This document shows positions 25,278 to 33,585 of a stretch of 64,000 bases of DNA, piece by piece. Under the pieces are notes generated by a model. It had not been told where the DNA came from. It saw only the letters and a program-made list of their open reading frames with translations, and did not search any database. How positions within the stretch are numbered: position 1 is the stretch's first letter; every line of letters starts with the position of its first letter. Source of the DNA: Candidatus Hydrogenisulfobacillus filiaventi (GTDB lineage Bacteria > Bacillota > Sulfobacillia > Sulfobacillales > R501). Made by a program: the position numbers and the translations under genes. The stretch lies in assembly GCA_902809825.1 (NCBI GenBank), contig LR778114.1, forward strand, positions 1,860,001-1,924,000. Direction: 5' to 3'.

Positions 25278-27962
25278 TCACTTCATCCACACCCTTGGCA
25301 GAGTCCCGTCCCGATCGCGCTTGATCTCGATCTCGCCGATGGGCACTCCCCATCGGCCCAGGACCCGATTCCCCGCGTCCGTCATGGCCCGTTGCAGGGC
25401 GGCGGCGTCCCGCTCCGCCTCGGCGTCCGGCGAGCAGATCAGGATCTCGTCGTGCACCTGCCCCACCACCCTGGCCGCGGTGTCCGGCGCCAGCTCCCAC
25501 AGGCGCCGGATGGCCAGCATGGTCATGTCCGCGCCGGAGCCCTGATCCTGGAGATTCAGGGCCTGCGTCGATTTCCACACGGAAAACGGGCGGTTCAGCA
25601 GGGTGCGCACCCTCCAGATGTCGAACGGCCGGCGGCGTGGCTCCCCACCCGGGCCGTTCCGGACCAACAGCCATCGGCCGCGCTCGGACGGCGTGGCCAG
25701 CGTCCACAACTGCCACACCCGGAGCTCCGGGAGCGCCGCGAACCAGCGCTCCCGCAGATCGACGGCATCCTGTTCGGACAGCTCCAGGTCATAGATGACC
25801 TGGGCATAGGTTCGGAAGCCATCGGCACCCATGCCGTACAGCAGGCCGAAATTCGCACCCTTGGCCCGATCCCGCAGCGCCTTGTGCTCCGCCTTGAATC
25901 GGGCCGCCTCCTCCGGCGAGGCGGGCAGCGGCATCTCGTTGATCAGGCAGGCGGTGCCCACATGGATGTCCAGCCCCGACGCCAGCAGCTCCCGCAGCGT
26001 CGAATAGGGCAGGCCGTTGCCCGACGCCCTCAGCACCTGCCGCAGGCGCAGAGCCAGCTCCGTCCACGTGGCGACCCGCTCGGCCCGCTCCGCCTCCCGC
26101 CATTTGCGCGCCCGCCGCAACTCGCCGATCTCGTCCCATCGCGCCCGCACCTCCTGCGGGCTGGGGTCGACCCCTCCATCCAGCACAGCCCGCAACCATC
26201 GCCGCAGCTTGTCCCGATTCGGATCTTGAGACGCGATCACCGCCAGGATCTCCTCCTGCGCCCGCAGCGCCAGCGCGGCGGCCACCCGCATCTCCTGAGC
26301 GGCGTAGTCAGCCGCCAGGATGCGCCATCCCGGAGGCGCCTCCACAATCGCCCGGAAATCCGGATCGTGCGGAAGGTTCTGGATGTTCGGCTCCTGGCTG
26401 GACAGGCGGCCGGAGATCGGGCCATGCGCCAGCAGGGGGTGGATCCTGCCGTCCGGGGCCAGCCGGGCGGCGTAGTCCAGCGCCATGTCGCGCCGCTTGC
26501 GCAGAGCGCCCACGGCGTCCCAGGCCTTGCGCACCGCGTCGGCGTCCTGGTTGCCATGGCTCGCCCGCTTCAGCGCCTTCCTGCTCACGGCGGCCTTGCC
26601 GGTGGCGGTGGTGCCGATGCCGGCTCCCCGCCCCCTCAGGGAGGCGGCCAGCGCGGTACGGAACTCCTCGGATACCCCTTTCCCCGCCTTCAGATCCTCG
26701 ACCCAGGGCGACAGCTCCGGAGCCAGCTCCGCCAGCCGATCCACCGCCTCCATCGCCTTGGCCTCCTGGGCGTGCGCATAGCGATGCGCCGCCTCGGCGC
26801 TCAGCGGCAGGCCCGCCTCGCGAATGGCCACCACGTCCCGAATCTGCTGGCCCATGGCCGTGGCGTTCCAGGCCGGGTGCGCCTCCTTCCACGCCGCCCA
26901 TTGCCGCAAGGGGTCGTCGCCGGGATCCCCGCCAACGAGAGCCATCCACAGCCAAAAGGCCACGTCCACGTCCCCGATGGCATATCGATACAGCGGCTCC
27001 CGCAAGGGAACAGGCAGTGTCCAATGCGCCGGGCCCTGCCAGGTCTTGTCCATGCGGCGACCCAGCACCAGCCAGGCTAGCGCCTCCAGGCTCCACCCCC
27101 CCTTCGGCTTGTGGGCGTCCATCAGGCCCTCGGCCAAATGCCGGGCCTCCATCACCCGATCGGTGCCGGAATCGTCCCGGCTGGCGGCGTCCAGCAGCTC
27201 CAGCGGGGCATCCGGGCGGGCCAGGCGGGCCAACAGCAAAGTGTCCACCACCTCGTCCGGCCACGCCGCCGCATCGGCTCCAACGACATGGCGCAACCAA
27301 AAGAGGTCGAACCCGGCGTTGTGCCCCACCAGCACGCCCCTCAAACAGGCCGCCGCCACCCTCCGACGATCCGCCGGGGTCAGCGCGTCCAAATCCCAGG
27401 CCGCCGTCTCCAACGTCCCGTCGTCGGCCGGCCAGGCCGCCGTCACCACGCGCAGCCTCGGCCTCGTATCCACCGGTCCCGATCGCGGCAACCCCACCGC
27501 GGCGCGAGCGCTCCTGGCCAGACTCTCCGTCACCGGCTCCGACCATGGGGTCAGCGCGGTCGTCTCCACGTCCACCACCTTCCACGGAGCCGCGGCCAGG
27601 CGGTCCACCCGGTCATCCGCTGGAGCCCACAGGGATCGGGCTGCGACATCCCGCTCGTCCTCCCAGAACGTCGACTGCGCGACGACGCCTTTCTGGTCAT
27701 CGCGCCCCGGACGGGATGCCGACCCGCTGGACGGGGTCGACGGCGCGATCCTCGACGTGCTCCCCCCGGACGACATCGATGCCTTCGTTGGCGCCGATTC
27801 CGGCCTCATCATCGTCTCCATCAAATGCCATCGATGCTGGCGCAGGGCGGCCAGCGCGGATCCGTCGTTCACGGGAGAGGCCAGCCGCAGCGCATCGCCC
27901 ACGCGCTCAATGGACGCCGCAGCCAGCAGGCTGGCGCACTCCGGGCAGACGTTCCTCGTCAT
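25278..27962 (-). CDS. Family A DNA polymerase with 3'-5' exonuclease domain
   Basis: The 894-residue polymerase has an N-terminal extension with CPEC and a Ser-rich linker. The exonuclease domain follows with D131-x-E133 (VDVETT), GHNAGFD (D219) and YAIGDVD (D331). Polymerase motifs are A (ADYAAQEMRV, D552), B (RAKGANFGLLYG, K701 and Y709) and C (QVHDE, D838-E839). Motifs A and B are about 149 residues apart against about 53 in E. coli Pol I, so roughly 95 extra residues are inserted in the fingers/palm. No 5'-3' exonuclease domain is present. It is the probable replicative polymerase. Confidence 0.93.
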   Translation of the reverse strand: MTRNVCPECASLLAAASIERVGDALRLASPVNDGSALAALRQHRWHLMETMMRPESAPTKASMSSGGSTSRIAPSTPSSGSASRPGRDDQKGVVAQSTFWEDERDVAARSLWAPADDRVDRLAAAPWKVVDVETTALTPWSEPVTESLARSARAAVGLPRSGPVDTRPRLRVVTAAWPADDGTLETAAWDLDALTPADRRRVAAACLRGVLVGHNAGFDLFWLRHVVGADAAAWPDEVVDTLLLARLARPDAPLELLDAASRDDSGTDRVMEARHLAEGLMDAHKPKGGWSLEALAWLVLGRRMDKTWQGPAHWTLPVPLREPLYRYAIGDVDVAFWLWMALVGGDPGDDPLRQWAAWKEAHPAWNATAMGQQIRDVVAIREAGLPLSAEAAHRYAHAQEAKAMEAVDRLAELAPELSPWVEDLKAGKGVSEEFRTALAASLRGRGAGIGTTATGKAAVSRKALKRASHGNQDADAVRKAWDAVGALRKRRDMALDYAARLAPDGRIHPLLAHGPISGRLSSQEPNIQNLPHDPDFRAIVEAPPGWRILAADYAAQEMRVAAALALRAQEEILAVIASQDPNRDKLRRWLRAVLDGGVDPSPQEVRARWDEIGELRRARKWREAERAERVATWTELALRLRQVLRASGNGLPYSTLRELLASGLDIHVGTACLINEMPLPASPEEAARFKAEHKALRDRAKGANFGLLYGMGADGFRTYAQVIYDLELSEQDAVDLRERWFAALPELRVWQLWTLATPSERGRWLLVRNGPGGEPRRRPFDIWRVRTLLNRPFSVWKSTQALNLQDQGSGADMTMLAIRRLWELAPDTAARVVGQVHDEILICSPDAEAERDAAALQRAMTDAGNRVLGRWGVPIGEIEIKRDRDGTLPRVWMK

Positions 27963-28219
27963 CGCCTGTCCACCCTCGATCCGAACGCATCGTACTCGAT
28001 CCCAACCGTGGCGCCAGCCTGACCGACGGGCACCACCAGGAACAGCAGAGCCGCCCGATCCGACGCGGGGAATCGGCGGGAGACGATCATCGCAGCCTCG
28101 CGCGCGGACGCGGCCTCCACCGTCACGTCGCCCAGTCCTGCGCCGCGCCCTTGCGCCACCCGCACCAGAAACCCGCCCATGCCCAGGCCCTCCCCCTCCA
28201 GACGATTCCGCAGGCTCAT
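27959..28219 (-). CDS. Small hypothetical protein coupled to the polymerase
   Basis: The 86-residue frame has ATGA overlaps at both ends, with the upstream gene and the polymerase. It is Gly/Val-rich with a basic N-terminus. No family is recognised. The tight coupling suggests stoichiometric expression with the polymerase. Confidence 0.6.
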   Translation of the reverse strand: MSLRNRLEGEGLGMGGFLVRVAQGRGAGLGDVTVEAASAREAAMIVSRRFPASDRAALLFLVVPVGQAGATVGIEYDAFGSRVDRR

Positions 28220-28611
28220 ACGCTCAGCGCCGGGCCGGACGGCAGACGACGCCAGTCAATGGATCCGTCCTCCCTCACCACGCCACGCCATCGGGCACCG
28301 GGACCATGCCCGTGGTGCCCAGGCAGCCACATCTCGAACTCGCCGCCTCTGCGCAGCACGGCCACCAGCTCCATGCCGTGGTGATCGGCATACGACCACA
28401 CCACGGCCGAGCCGACGATCGTCGCGGCGGTCATGGCGTTGTAGCCGCGGCGCAGAACCACCACGCGGGAGAAGTCCTCCTCCCGCAGAAACGTGGAGGC
28501 AACGCGGGCCGCCGAAGCGCGGCATGCGGCGTGAATCTCCACGCCGCCCATCACCGGCACGATGGCTGGGCGATGCCCCCAGGCGAAATCCGTGTCCACC
28601 ATGGGGCTCAT
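28216..28611 (-). CDS. Hypothetical protein
   Basis: This 131-residue protein starts MSPMVDTDFAWGHRPAIVPV after AAAGGATG. It reads as an alpha/beta fold with His-rich stretches (SYADHHGMELVAV, LPGHHGHGPG). Not recognised. It overlaps the next gene as ATGA and so belongs to the polymerase operon. Confidence 0.6.
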   Translation of the reverse strand: MSPMVDTDFAWGHRPAIVPVMGGVEIHAACRASAARVASTFLREEDFSRVVVLRRGYNAMTAATIVGSAVVWSYADHHGMELVAVLRRGGEFEMWLPGHHGHGPGARWRGVVREDGSIDWRRLPSGPALSV

Positions 28612-28744
28612 CCTTTCCTTGCCTTGCGATCAAGCCATTCTTGGCGCGATCTGGACGACAGCCGGCATGCTGGGCCACCGCCGGGCCGGAATCGTGGCGG
28701 TGTGCCCCCTGCGGGGGGAGCGGCAGGCGGGTATGCGGGCAGAT

Positions 28745-28796
28745 AGATGGGAAACCCAGATGGGAAACCTAGATGGGAAACCTAGATGGGAAACGA
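28745..28796. repeat. Four tandem 13-bp direct repeats (iteron-like)
   Basis: The unit AGATGGGAAACCT recurs at 28745, 28758, 28771 and 28784 with only terminal changes. The last units overlap the stop codon and final codons of the gene at 28782. They lie 134 bases before the polymerase operon. They may be binding sites for a replication initiator or regulator. Confidence 0.85.
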
Positions 28797-29048
28797 CAAA
28801 AAGAGAGTTGGACCGTCGTCGTCCGCCTCCATCTCCGCCGACGCCGGATCCACGCCCATCCGCCGCAACGTGCGGATCAGATCGGCGAGGCCGATCCGAG
28901 CGGTGCCACATCCCCGCCAACCAACCAGGACGACGGTGTCGCCGTCCTTTTCCAGGATCATCACCTCGTCCACCTCCGGTCCGGCGGCTGAGGTCCATCT
29001 AGCCAGGAAAGCCGATTCCTTCTCGTTCAGCTTGTTCTGCTTGTCCAT
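28782..29048 (-). CDS. Small hypothetical protein
   Basis: The start MDKQNKLNEKESAFLARWTS follows AAAGGAG. The 88-residue product is acidic at the C-terminus with a VMILEKDGDTVVLVGW beta hairpin-like stretch. It was not recognised. Its last codons (SFPI and stop) are part of the 13-bp repeat array. Confidence 0.6.
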   Translation of the reverse strand: MDKQNKLNEKESAFLARWTSAAGPEVDEVMILEKDGDTVVLVGWRGCGTARIGLADLIRTLRRMGVDPASAEMEADDDGPTLFLSFPI

Positions 29049-29087
29049 CCGTGGCTCCTTTCGTGTCGACATCCTCGCGCCTCATAT

Positions 29088-29116
29088 CCCCATGCCTAAA
29101 GGCGGGGGGTTTTATG
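29088..29116. repeat. Solo IS200/IS605-type hairpin with T run
   Basis: CCCCATGCCTAAAGGCGGGG followed by GGTTTTAT on the + strand matches the hairpin type at 14655 in the opposite orientation. It could also act as a terminator for rightward transcription, though no rightward gene is upstream. Confidence 0.5.
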
Positions 29117-29239
29117 GCGCATTATGGTAAAGTACTTGAAAGGGCAGGCCGCAGCCTGTCCCAAGAATTACCCGGCATGTTCGAAACCCCCTGATCGAAA
29201 CCGATCATCAAGCTTAACCGGTCACAGGAGGAATCCCAA

Positions 29240-29773
29240 TTGCTCAAGGCGGTCATCCTGGATTTGGGCAACACCCTCATCGAGGAAGTCGAGGATCGTG
29301 CGGCACCGCTCGATCGCCTGCCGGTTGTCGCAAAAGCTGGCGCGGAGACCCTGCTGACCTGCTGCCGCGCCCAAGGATGGGCGCTGGCCTTGCTCTCGAA
29401 TACCGTGCAATCCGACGAGAAGGTGCTGCGCCGGCTTTTGCGACGCCTGGGATGGCACGATTGGTTTGCCGTGGTGCGCGGCACCTGTTCCGAGGGGTCC
29501 AGCCACCGGCCGGGCAAACCCGCCGCGGTGGTCTTTGAGGAGGTGCTGCAGGCGTTGGGATGCGCCCCGGCCGAAGCCGTGATGGTCGGAGACACCTGGG
29601 CCGCGGATATCGTGGGCGCCACCGCCGTGGGCATGCACGCCATCTGGGTCGGCCCCACCGCCCCCGATCATCCACAGCCGGACACTGGGCATCCCATGGT
29701 GTTCGTGGGACACGCCCAAGACATCGCGCAGGTCGTGCCGTGCCTGCTGCGCCTGCGGGACGCGCTGGCATAG
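29240..29773 (+). CDS. HAD-superfamily hydrolase (phosphatase-like)
   Basis: The TTG start has a strong AGGAGG eight bases upstream. The 177-residue protein has LDLGNTLI (nucleophile Asp, motif I; general acid position replaced by Asn), LLSNTVQ (motif II), a Lys in RPGKP (motif III) and VGDTWAADI (motif IV). Replacement of the second motif I Asp by Asn is reported in some family members but may change activity. The substrate is unknown. It is a rightward cargo-type gene between leftward blocks. Confidence 0.8.
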   Translation: MLKAVILDLGNTLIEEVEDRAAPLDRLPVVAKAGAETLLTCCRAQGWALALLSNTVQSDEKVLRRLLRRLGWHDWFAVVRGTCSEGSSHRPGKPAAVVFEEVLQALGCAPAEAVMVGDTWAADIVGATAVGMHAIWVGPTAPDHPQPDTGHPMVFVGHAQDIAQVVPCLLRLRDALA

Positions 29774-29787
29774 CCCGTCCCAGCCGG

Positions 29788-30030
29788 TCACAGGGCCCAC
29801 GGCGTGGCCAGCACCCGCGCCAGATCGTCCAGCAGCACCGCCTGCTCCGGGGACCCGTGTTCGCGCCGGGCCGCAATCCACGCCCGAATCGCGCCCTCGC
29901 TCGCGGTCGGGGGCACCTCGCGGGCAAACGCGGCCTCCAGATCCCGAGCGGCGGACAGCCAGGTGGGATCCGAGCGAAAGGTCGCGGTCTGACGAGCCCA
30001 CCAGCGCCCCACCAGCAGCCACAAACCCAT
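29788..30030 (-). CDS. Small hypothetical protein
   Basis: The ATG (MGLWLLVGRWWARQTATFRS) follows AAAGGAGAGG. The 80-residue product has a short hydrophobic/Trp-rich N-terminus and a helical, charged rest; it may attach to the membrane. No family is recognised. An upstream ATG would add 21 residues. Confidence 0.5.
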   Translation of the reverse strand: MGLWLLVGRWWARQTATFRSDPTWLSAARDLEAAFAREVPPTASEGAIRAWIAARREHGSPEQAVLLDDLARVLATPWAL

Positions 30031-30092
30031 GCGCCGCCTCTCCTTTCCACCTCGGTCCACCAGGACCGCAGAAAACGACCGGGCATCCGCCA

Positions 30093-30557
30093 TCAGCCGC
30101 TCCGGGCCGCCGCCGAGGGAGGCAGGATGCGGCCGCGAACCGGCACCGAGACCAGGACATCCATCCAATCCACCGCGCCCAGCCGCGGCACGGCGGGCAG
30201 GTCGTCCTGTCCGATCCAGGCCCAGCGGATTTCCCGGGCCCGGTCCACCCGGGCCTCAAGCCGCCAGCCCACGGCGGCGGTGTCGGCCCCAGTCCGGTAC
30301 AGGACCACCGCCAGGTCGTACACCACCAGGCGGTCGGGGGTGTCGACCGTCACGACGGCCGGCTGACCCCAGCGCAGGGCCCAACTACCCACGGGCAAGG
30401 CGCGCCAGCCCGTGCGGGCGGTCACGAGCGGCCAGCCTTTGGCGCGCCAATCCAGGAGCGCGTTCGCCCAGGCCGCCTCGGCGGCGTGCTGCATCGCCAG
30501 GAGGCGCAGGGGATCCCCGGGCGGGAACGTGAGGGGAACCGGGGTGGTCAGCCGCAT
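30093..30557 (-). CDS. Hypothetical protein
   Basis: This 154-residue protein starts MRLTTPVPLTFPPGDPLRLL. It has mixed helical and beta-type sequence, with TGWRALPVGSWALRWGQPAV in the middle. It overlaps the upstream gene by ten bases. Not recognised. It belongs to a block of small genes with higher GC than average here. Confidence 0.6.
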   Translation of the reverse strand: MRLTTPVPLTFPPGDPLRLLAMQHAAEAAWANALLDWRAKGWPLVTARTGWRALPVGSWALRWGQPAVVTVDTPDRLVVYDLAVVLYRTGADTAAVGWRLEARVDRAREIRWAWIGQDDLPAVPRLGAVDWMDVLVSVPVRGRILPPSAAARSG

Positions 30558-30871
30558 GGGGGCACCTCCATCCGGTCCCAGCGCCCGCCGCCCACGCGGT
30601 AGCGGACGGACGGCCGCCAGGATCCAGCCCGGGTCCGTTCCCGGAGCTCGACGGGGACGGGCTGCGGGAAGGCCAGTCGGAAGGCGGCCAGCGCCCCCAG
30701 CAGGGCCTCATGGGTGGCGGGCAGGTACAGGATCACGCCATCCACCGCCGCCTGGGCGGATGCCCAGGCGAAGGCCGCCAGGAAGGCCCGTTCCCGGGTG
30801 ACGGGACCGGCCGGCAGCAGGCTGGCGCCACCGGGGGGCGCGGGGCCCCAGCAGGCCAGGATGACGGGCAT
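30548..30871 (-). CDS. Hypothetical protein
   Basis: The 107-residue product begins MPVILACWGPAPPGGASLLP. AAGGAGGTGC precedes the ATG and lies inside the upstream sigma-like frame, so its start overlaps that gene. A short hydrophobic stretch (AFAWASAQAAVDGVILYLP) is present. Not recognised. Confidence 0.6.
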   Translation of the reverse strand: MPVILACWGPAPPGGASLLPAGPVTRERAFLAAFAWASAQAAVDGVILYLPATHEALLGALAAFRLAFPQPVPVELRERTRAGSWRPSVRYRVGGGRWDRMEVPPCG

Positions 30872-31349
30872 CGGGAAGCACCTCCTTCGCGGAAGCGGCC
30901 TGGTGGCGGCTGGTGGTCCACAAGCCGCCCGGCAGGCGGGAAGCCCGGGTCAGCGGGTCGGTGGCCGCGTCGCCGATCCGTTCGGCCCATCCGGGCCCGT
31001 CCGCGGCGTCCAGCGGCTCCACGGTCGGGACCCGGGACGCGGGGACATCCCGGAGGCCGCCCGGGCGGTGCAGCCGCTGGGCCCAGCGCTGCAGCCGGGT
31101 CCGGATGACCGGTGCCAGATAGGTGCTGGGCTGCGTCCCGGCCTCGGGCCGGTACCGCTGCAGGGCCAGCCAGAGTTCCTCGGCCGCCCAGGCCTCCCAA
31201 TCCGTCTGGGCATCGCCGGAAGGCCGGGCGATGCCGCGGAGGATCCACCGGAGAAACCGGCGGGTGTCCGGCTCCGCCAGGGCTTGGGCGAAGGCGGCCG
31301 GATCGCGCGCGATCCGGGCCGCCGCCATCGGGTCTTGCAGCCAGGACAT
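30708..31349 (-). CDS. Truncated sigma-factor-like protein
   Basis: The start MSWLQDPMAAARIARDPAAF follows GGAAGGAGG. Residues 15-45 (AFAQALAEPDTRRFLRWILR) are clearly related to the protein at 47755-48483 (AFAAALAEPDTQRFLAWLQR). The paralogue has a C-terminal helix-turn-helix-like region; here the frame leaves the similarity near residue 145 and overlaps the next gene, so region 4 is missing or frameshifted. Sigma kinship is inferred from layout, not from clear region 2 motifs. Confidence 0.5.
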   Translation of the reverse strand: MSWLQDPMAAARIARDPAAFAQALAEPDTRRFLRWILRGIARPSGDAQTDWEAWAAEELWLALQRYRPEAGTQPSTYLAPVIRTRLQRWAQRLHRPGGLRDVPASRVPTVEPLDAADGPGWAERIGDAATDPLTRASRLPGGLWTTSRHQAASAKEVLPDARHPGLLGPRAPRWRQPAAGRSRHPGTGLPGGLRLGIRPGGGGWRDPVPARHP

Positions 31350-31473
31350 GGATGCCCCTCCTTCCGCGAGGCAGACGAACAAGACCAGCGGGCCAGCAAC
31401 GCCACCACCGGGGTGCTGCTCTGAACGGGCAGGCATAACCGGACGGCCTGCGCGCCGCCGGGCCGTTCAAGGG

Positions 31474-31650
31474 CTAATGATTGGAGAGGCGGATGCCCAG
31501 TTCGGCCAGCCGCTCCCGCCGGGCCGGATCCTGGCCGGCCCAGGCATGGTAGCGGGCTTCCGCCTCCTGGACGTGGGCAGTGCAGTAGTGATAGGAACCC
31601 AAGGTGTGGACAGCGGGCTGGCCGCACCAGCACCGCGGCGGAGTGCTCAT
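31474..31650 (-). CDS. Small Cys/His protein
   Basis: A 58-residue frame starts MSTPPRCWCGQPAVHTLGSY and continues with HYCTAH, giving a possible Cys3-His zinc knuckle. It ends in ERLAELGIRLSNH. A near-copy of this C-terminus (RLAARGIRLSN) is found without an intact gene around 33505-33545, pointing to a local duplication. GGTGAT is the only weak ribosome binding site. Confidence 0.55.
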   Translation of the reverse strand: MSTPPRCWCGQPAVHTLGSYHYCTAHVQEAEARYHAWAGQDPARRERLAELGIRLSNH

Positions 31651-31691
31651 GAGGGATCACCGGCTTTCTGGCAGGGGTGGGAAGCGGACCC

Positions 31692-32015
31692 TTACAACCG
31701 GCGCTTGGGCAATGCCGTGGGGAAGTGTCCCGGTCGCAGGTTGTTGCGCCTTCCGGAATTTTTTCCGGAAGGCGCTCTTGCAAGGCAGGACGGGAAAGAG
31801 GGGGACCGGCGGCCAAAGGTCAGGTCCTCGGAATCGTTCTCAGGGCCGGCTGGATTCCTCACGGGGCACGGGCTGTATACTAGGGCTGTAAACCAAACCT
31901 CCGGAGGTGCCATCTCCGGGGGCGGTGAGAGCCTGGCGGCGTCCCGCCAGTGGCACCACAGCGCAACCGTCAACGCGCCGGACAGCGTCAGGGGAACGGT
32001 TATCTGCAGGTGCAT
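31692..32015 (-). CDS. Possible small membrane protein
   Basis: A 107-residue frame starts MHLQITVPLTLSGALTVALW after GAGGCGAGGG. The first 22 residues could be a signal-anchor; the rest is low in hydrophobicity and less gene-like in codon use. The true end may differ. No family is recognised. Confidence 0.35.
   Translation of the reverse strand: MHLQITVPLTLSGALTVALWCHWRDAARLSPPPEMAPPEVWFTALVYSPCPVRNPAGPENDSEDLTFGRRSPSFPSCLARAPSGKNSGRRNNLRPGHFPTALPKRRL
31746..31775. terminator. Palindromic hairpin
   Basis: GCGCCTTCCGGAA pairs perfectly with its mirror arm across a short T loop. It could terminate in either direction. Confidence 0.5.
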
Positions 32016-32140
32016 CGCCCTCGCCTCTGCTCTAGGAAGTCGCCAAGGGCTTAGCGGGCTTCCGCATATGCGGGAGCCCGCTGGGCGTTTGGGGCGCAAT
32101 GCGGCACGTGGCTGGATCGACGGGGACGAATTCGGGCACG

Positions 32141-32554
32141 TTAGCCGGGATGTTTGAGCGGATTGCGGAAGCGCACGCCCTCGATTACCGCCTCCGTCGG
32201 GCCATCCTCGGTGAGCATTTCCTGCAACCCGTGTTCCCGGGCCACCGCCCACTGCATGGCGTCCCAGAAGCTGAGGACGTGCGCGGCCACCGCCGCCAAG
32301 GCCGACGCGACGGTTTGAGCCGAAGGGGCGAGGACCGTCCACGACCGTTGATACGCTGCGACCAAGTCCCGGCATTGCGCGGGCGGCATGCCCTCGCGTA
32401 GGGCGACGGCGCTGAATTCCGCCAGACTCTGCACGGTTAACGCGGCATCGCCCCGCACCGCATCCAACACGGCGATCGCTTCCTGCTGGCGTTCCCGCGT
32501 GGTGCGCAGGCCCGCCGCATAGACGAGTAAATTCGTGTCAACGAGGGCGCGCAT
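32141..32554 (-). CDS. PIN-domain toxin (VapC-like)
   Basis: The 137-residue protein starts MRALVDTNLLVYAA, with the first catalytic Asp in VDTN. Later acidic positions are E49 (SLAEFSAV) and D93 (SFWDAMQW). PIN toxins are Mg-dependent ribonucleases that cut tRNA or rRNA. It overlaps the antitoxin gene, the usual VapBC order. An ATG seven codons upstream is possible. It would stabilise the element in the host. Confidence 0.85.
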   Translation of the reverse strand: MRALVDTNLLVYAAGLRTTRERQQEAIAVLDAVRGDAALTVQSLAEFSAVALREGMPPAQCRDLVAAYQRSWTVLAPSAQTVASALAAVAAHVLSFWDAMQWAVAREHGLQEMLTEDGPTEAVIEGVRFRNPLKHPG

Positions 32555-32795
32555 CGGATTCCAGCCGGCCGGCATACGCGTCTTCCCGCCGGAATGGGGT
32601 GTGGGCGGAGGCGGCCGGCAGTGCGAGCAGGCGGGCCTTCAAATCCGCCCAAGCCTGGTCCGCTTCCTGGGCGGTTTGCCATTGGCGTGTCAGGGCTTCC
32701 CGGATCACGGCCGCCTCGGATTTATGCGCCCGCCGGGCAATCTCCTTGAGCCGCGCGTTGTCCTCGGCCCGCAGGTAAATCTGCTTGCGGATCAT
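32538..32795 (-). CDS. Ribbon-helix-helix antitoxin (VapB-like)
   Basis: The 85-residue protein starts MIRKQIYLRAEDNARLKEIA with a following RAHKSEAAVIREAL, the ribbon-helix-helix pattern. The C-terminal half (ADQAWADLKARLLALP) is the likely toxin-binding part. GGAGGAAGAG precedes the ATG. It should bind VapC and repress the shared promoter. Confidence 0.8.
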   Translation of the reverse strand: MIRKQIYLRAEDNARLKEIARRAHKSEAAVIREALTRQWQTAQEADQAWADLKARLLALPAASAHTPFRREDAYAGRLESDARPR

Positions 32796-32949
32796 GACGG
32801 CTCTTCCTCCCGCCCTGAGGTAGACTACACCACTAGTATACATTACGTGCGCATCCTGCGGGCATAGCCCGGGCGCGGTGCGGCCCGGCTCCTGGCCAGG
32901 CTGATCCTAAGGCGCAAAAGTCCCCTTGGGGTGCGGCGGCAGATGGATA

Positions 32950-33111
32950 TCAGGACAGCCGCTCCAGCAGCGCCGTGAGCGCGGCGGCTTGGGCGCTGCC
33001 CTGGCCGGGCAGGAAGGCCCGCACCTCTTCCAAGGAGCGATCCCACAAGAGCCGGCGGCGGTGCCAATACAGGCTGGCCCGGCGCTTGGGGCGGAACACC
33101 AGCAGATACAT
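32950..33111 (-). CDS. Small basic hypothetical protein
   Basis: A 53-residue frame starts MYLLVFRPKRRASLYWHRRR after GGAGGTGCGCCG. It is rich in Arg and Trp and could bind nucleic acid. It follows the gene at 33123 by 11 bases. Not recognised. Confidence 0.55.
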   Translation of the reverse strand: MYLLVFRPKRRASLYWHRRRLLWDRSLEEVRAFLPGQGSAQAAALTALLERLS

Positions 33112-33122
33112 CGGCGCACCTC

Positions 33123-33437
33123 CTACTCGACGTCCACCAACCGGAGCAGGCGCCGATAGGCGGCAACGGCCTCCTCCGCCGTCCCGGCGGGGACGGCGGG
33201 GAGCATCGCCTCCGCGAAAGCCCGGACGGTGGCGCGGCGGGCGGCGTCGGCCGGCGCCGCCGCCAGGTCGTCCAGGGCGGCCCGGAGGGTGCGCCACTGG
33301 CGCAGCGTCAATACTTCGAAGCCGGGTTCCCGGTCGAGGGCGGTCAGCCAGCGCTGCGCCAGGGCGGCGCCGGGAAGGCGGGAATCGTCACAGTCGTGGA
33401 GCAGCGCTTGGAGCAGGCGGCGGGGGCCACAGGACAT
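33123..33437 (-). CDS. Small helical hypothetical protein
   Basis: The 104-residue protein starts MSCGPRRLLQALLHDCDDSR after AGGAGGTGCTGCTC. It is Ala/Leu/Arg-rich and mostly helical, with no recognisable motif. Codon bias is strong. It forms a pair with the small basic gene downstream. Confidence 0.6.
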   Translation of the reverse strand: MSCGPRRLLQALLHDCDDSRLPGAALAQRWLTALDREPGFEVLTLRQWRTLRAALDDLAAAPADAARRATVRAFAEAMLPAVPAGTAEEAVAAYRRLLRLVDVE

Positions 33438-33585
33438 GAGCAGCACCTCCTAGGAGAACCCTGGGCCGGCGTCGAGCCCGCCGGCCGGATGTCACTACCA
33501 GGGGTTGTATTGGAGAGGCGAATGCCCCGTGCGGCCAGCCGTGCCGACCGGCCGCACGGGCCCAGGCAGCGACGACGGGGACACC

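Noticed and set aside
28745-28796. 13-bp repeats as a CRISPR array
   Set aside because: There are no spacers between the units and no cas genes; they are plain tandem repeats.
31870-32015. A riboswitch on the rightward strand after TATACT at about 31876
   Set aside because: Short hairpins are present, but no known riboswitch core was recognised and no rightward gene follows.
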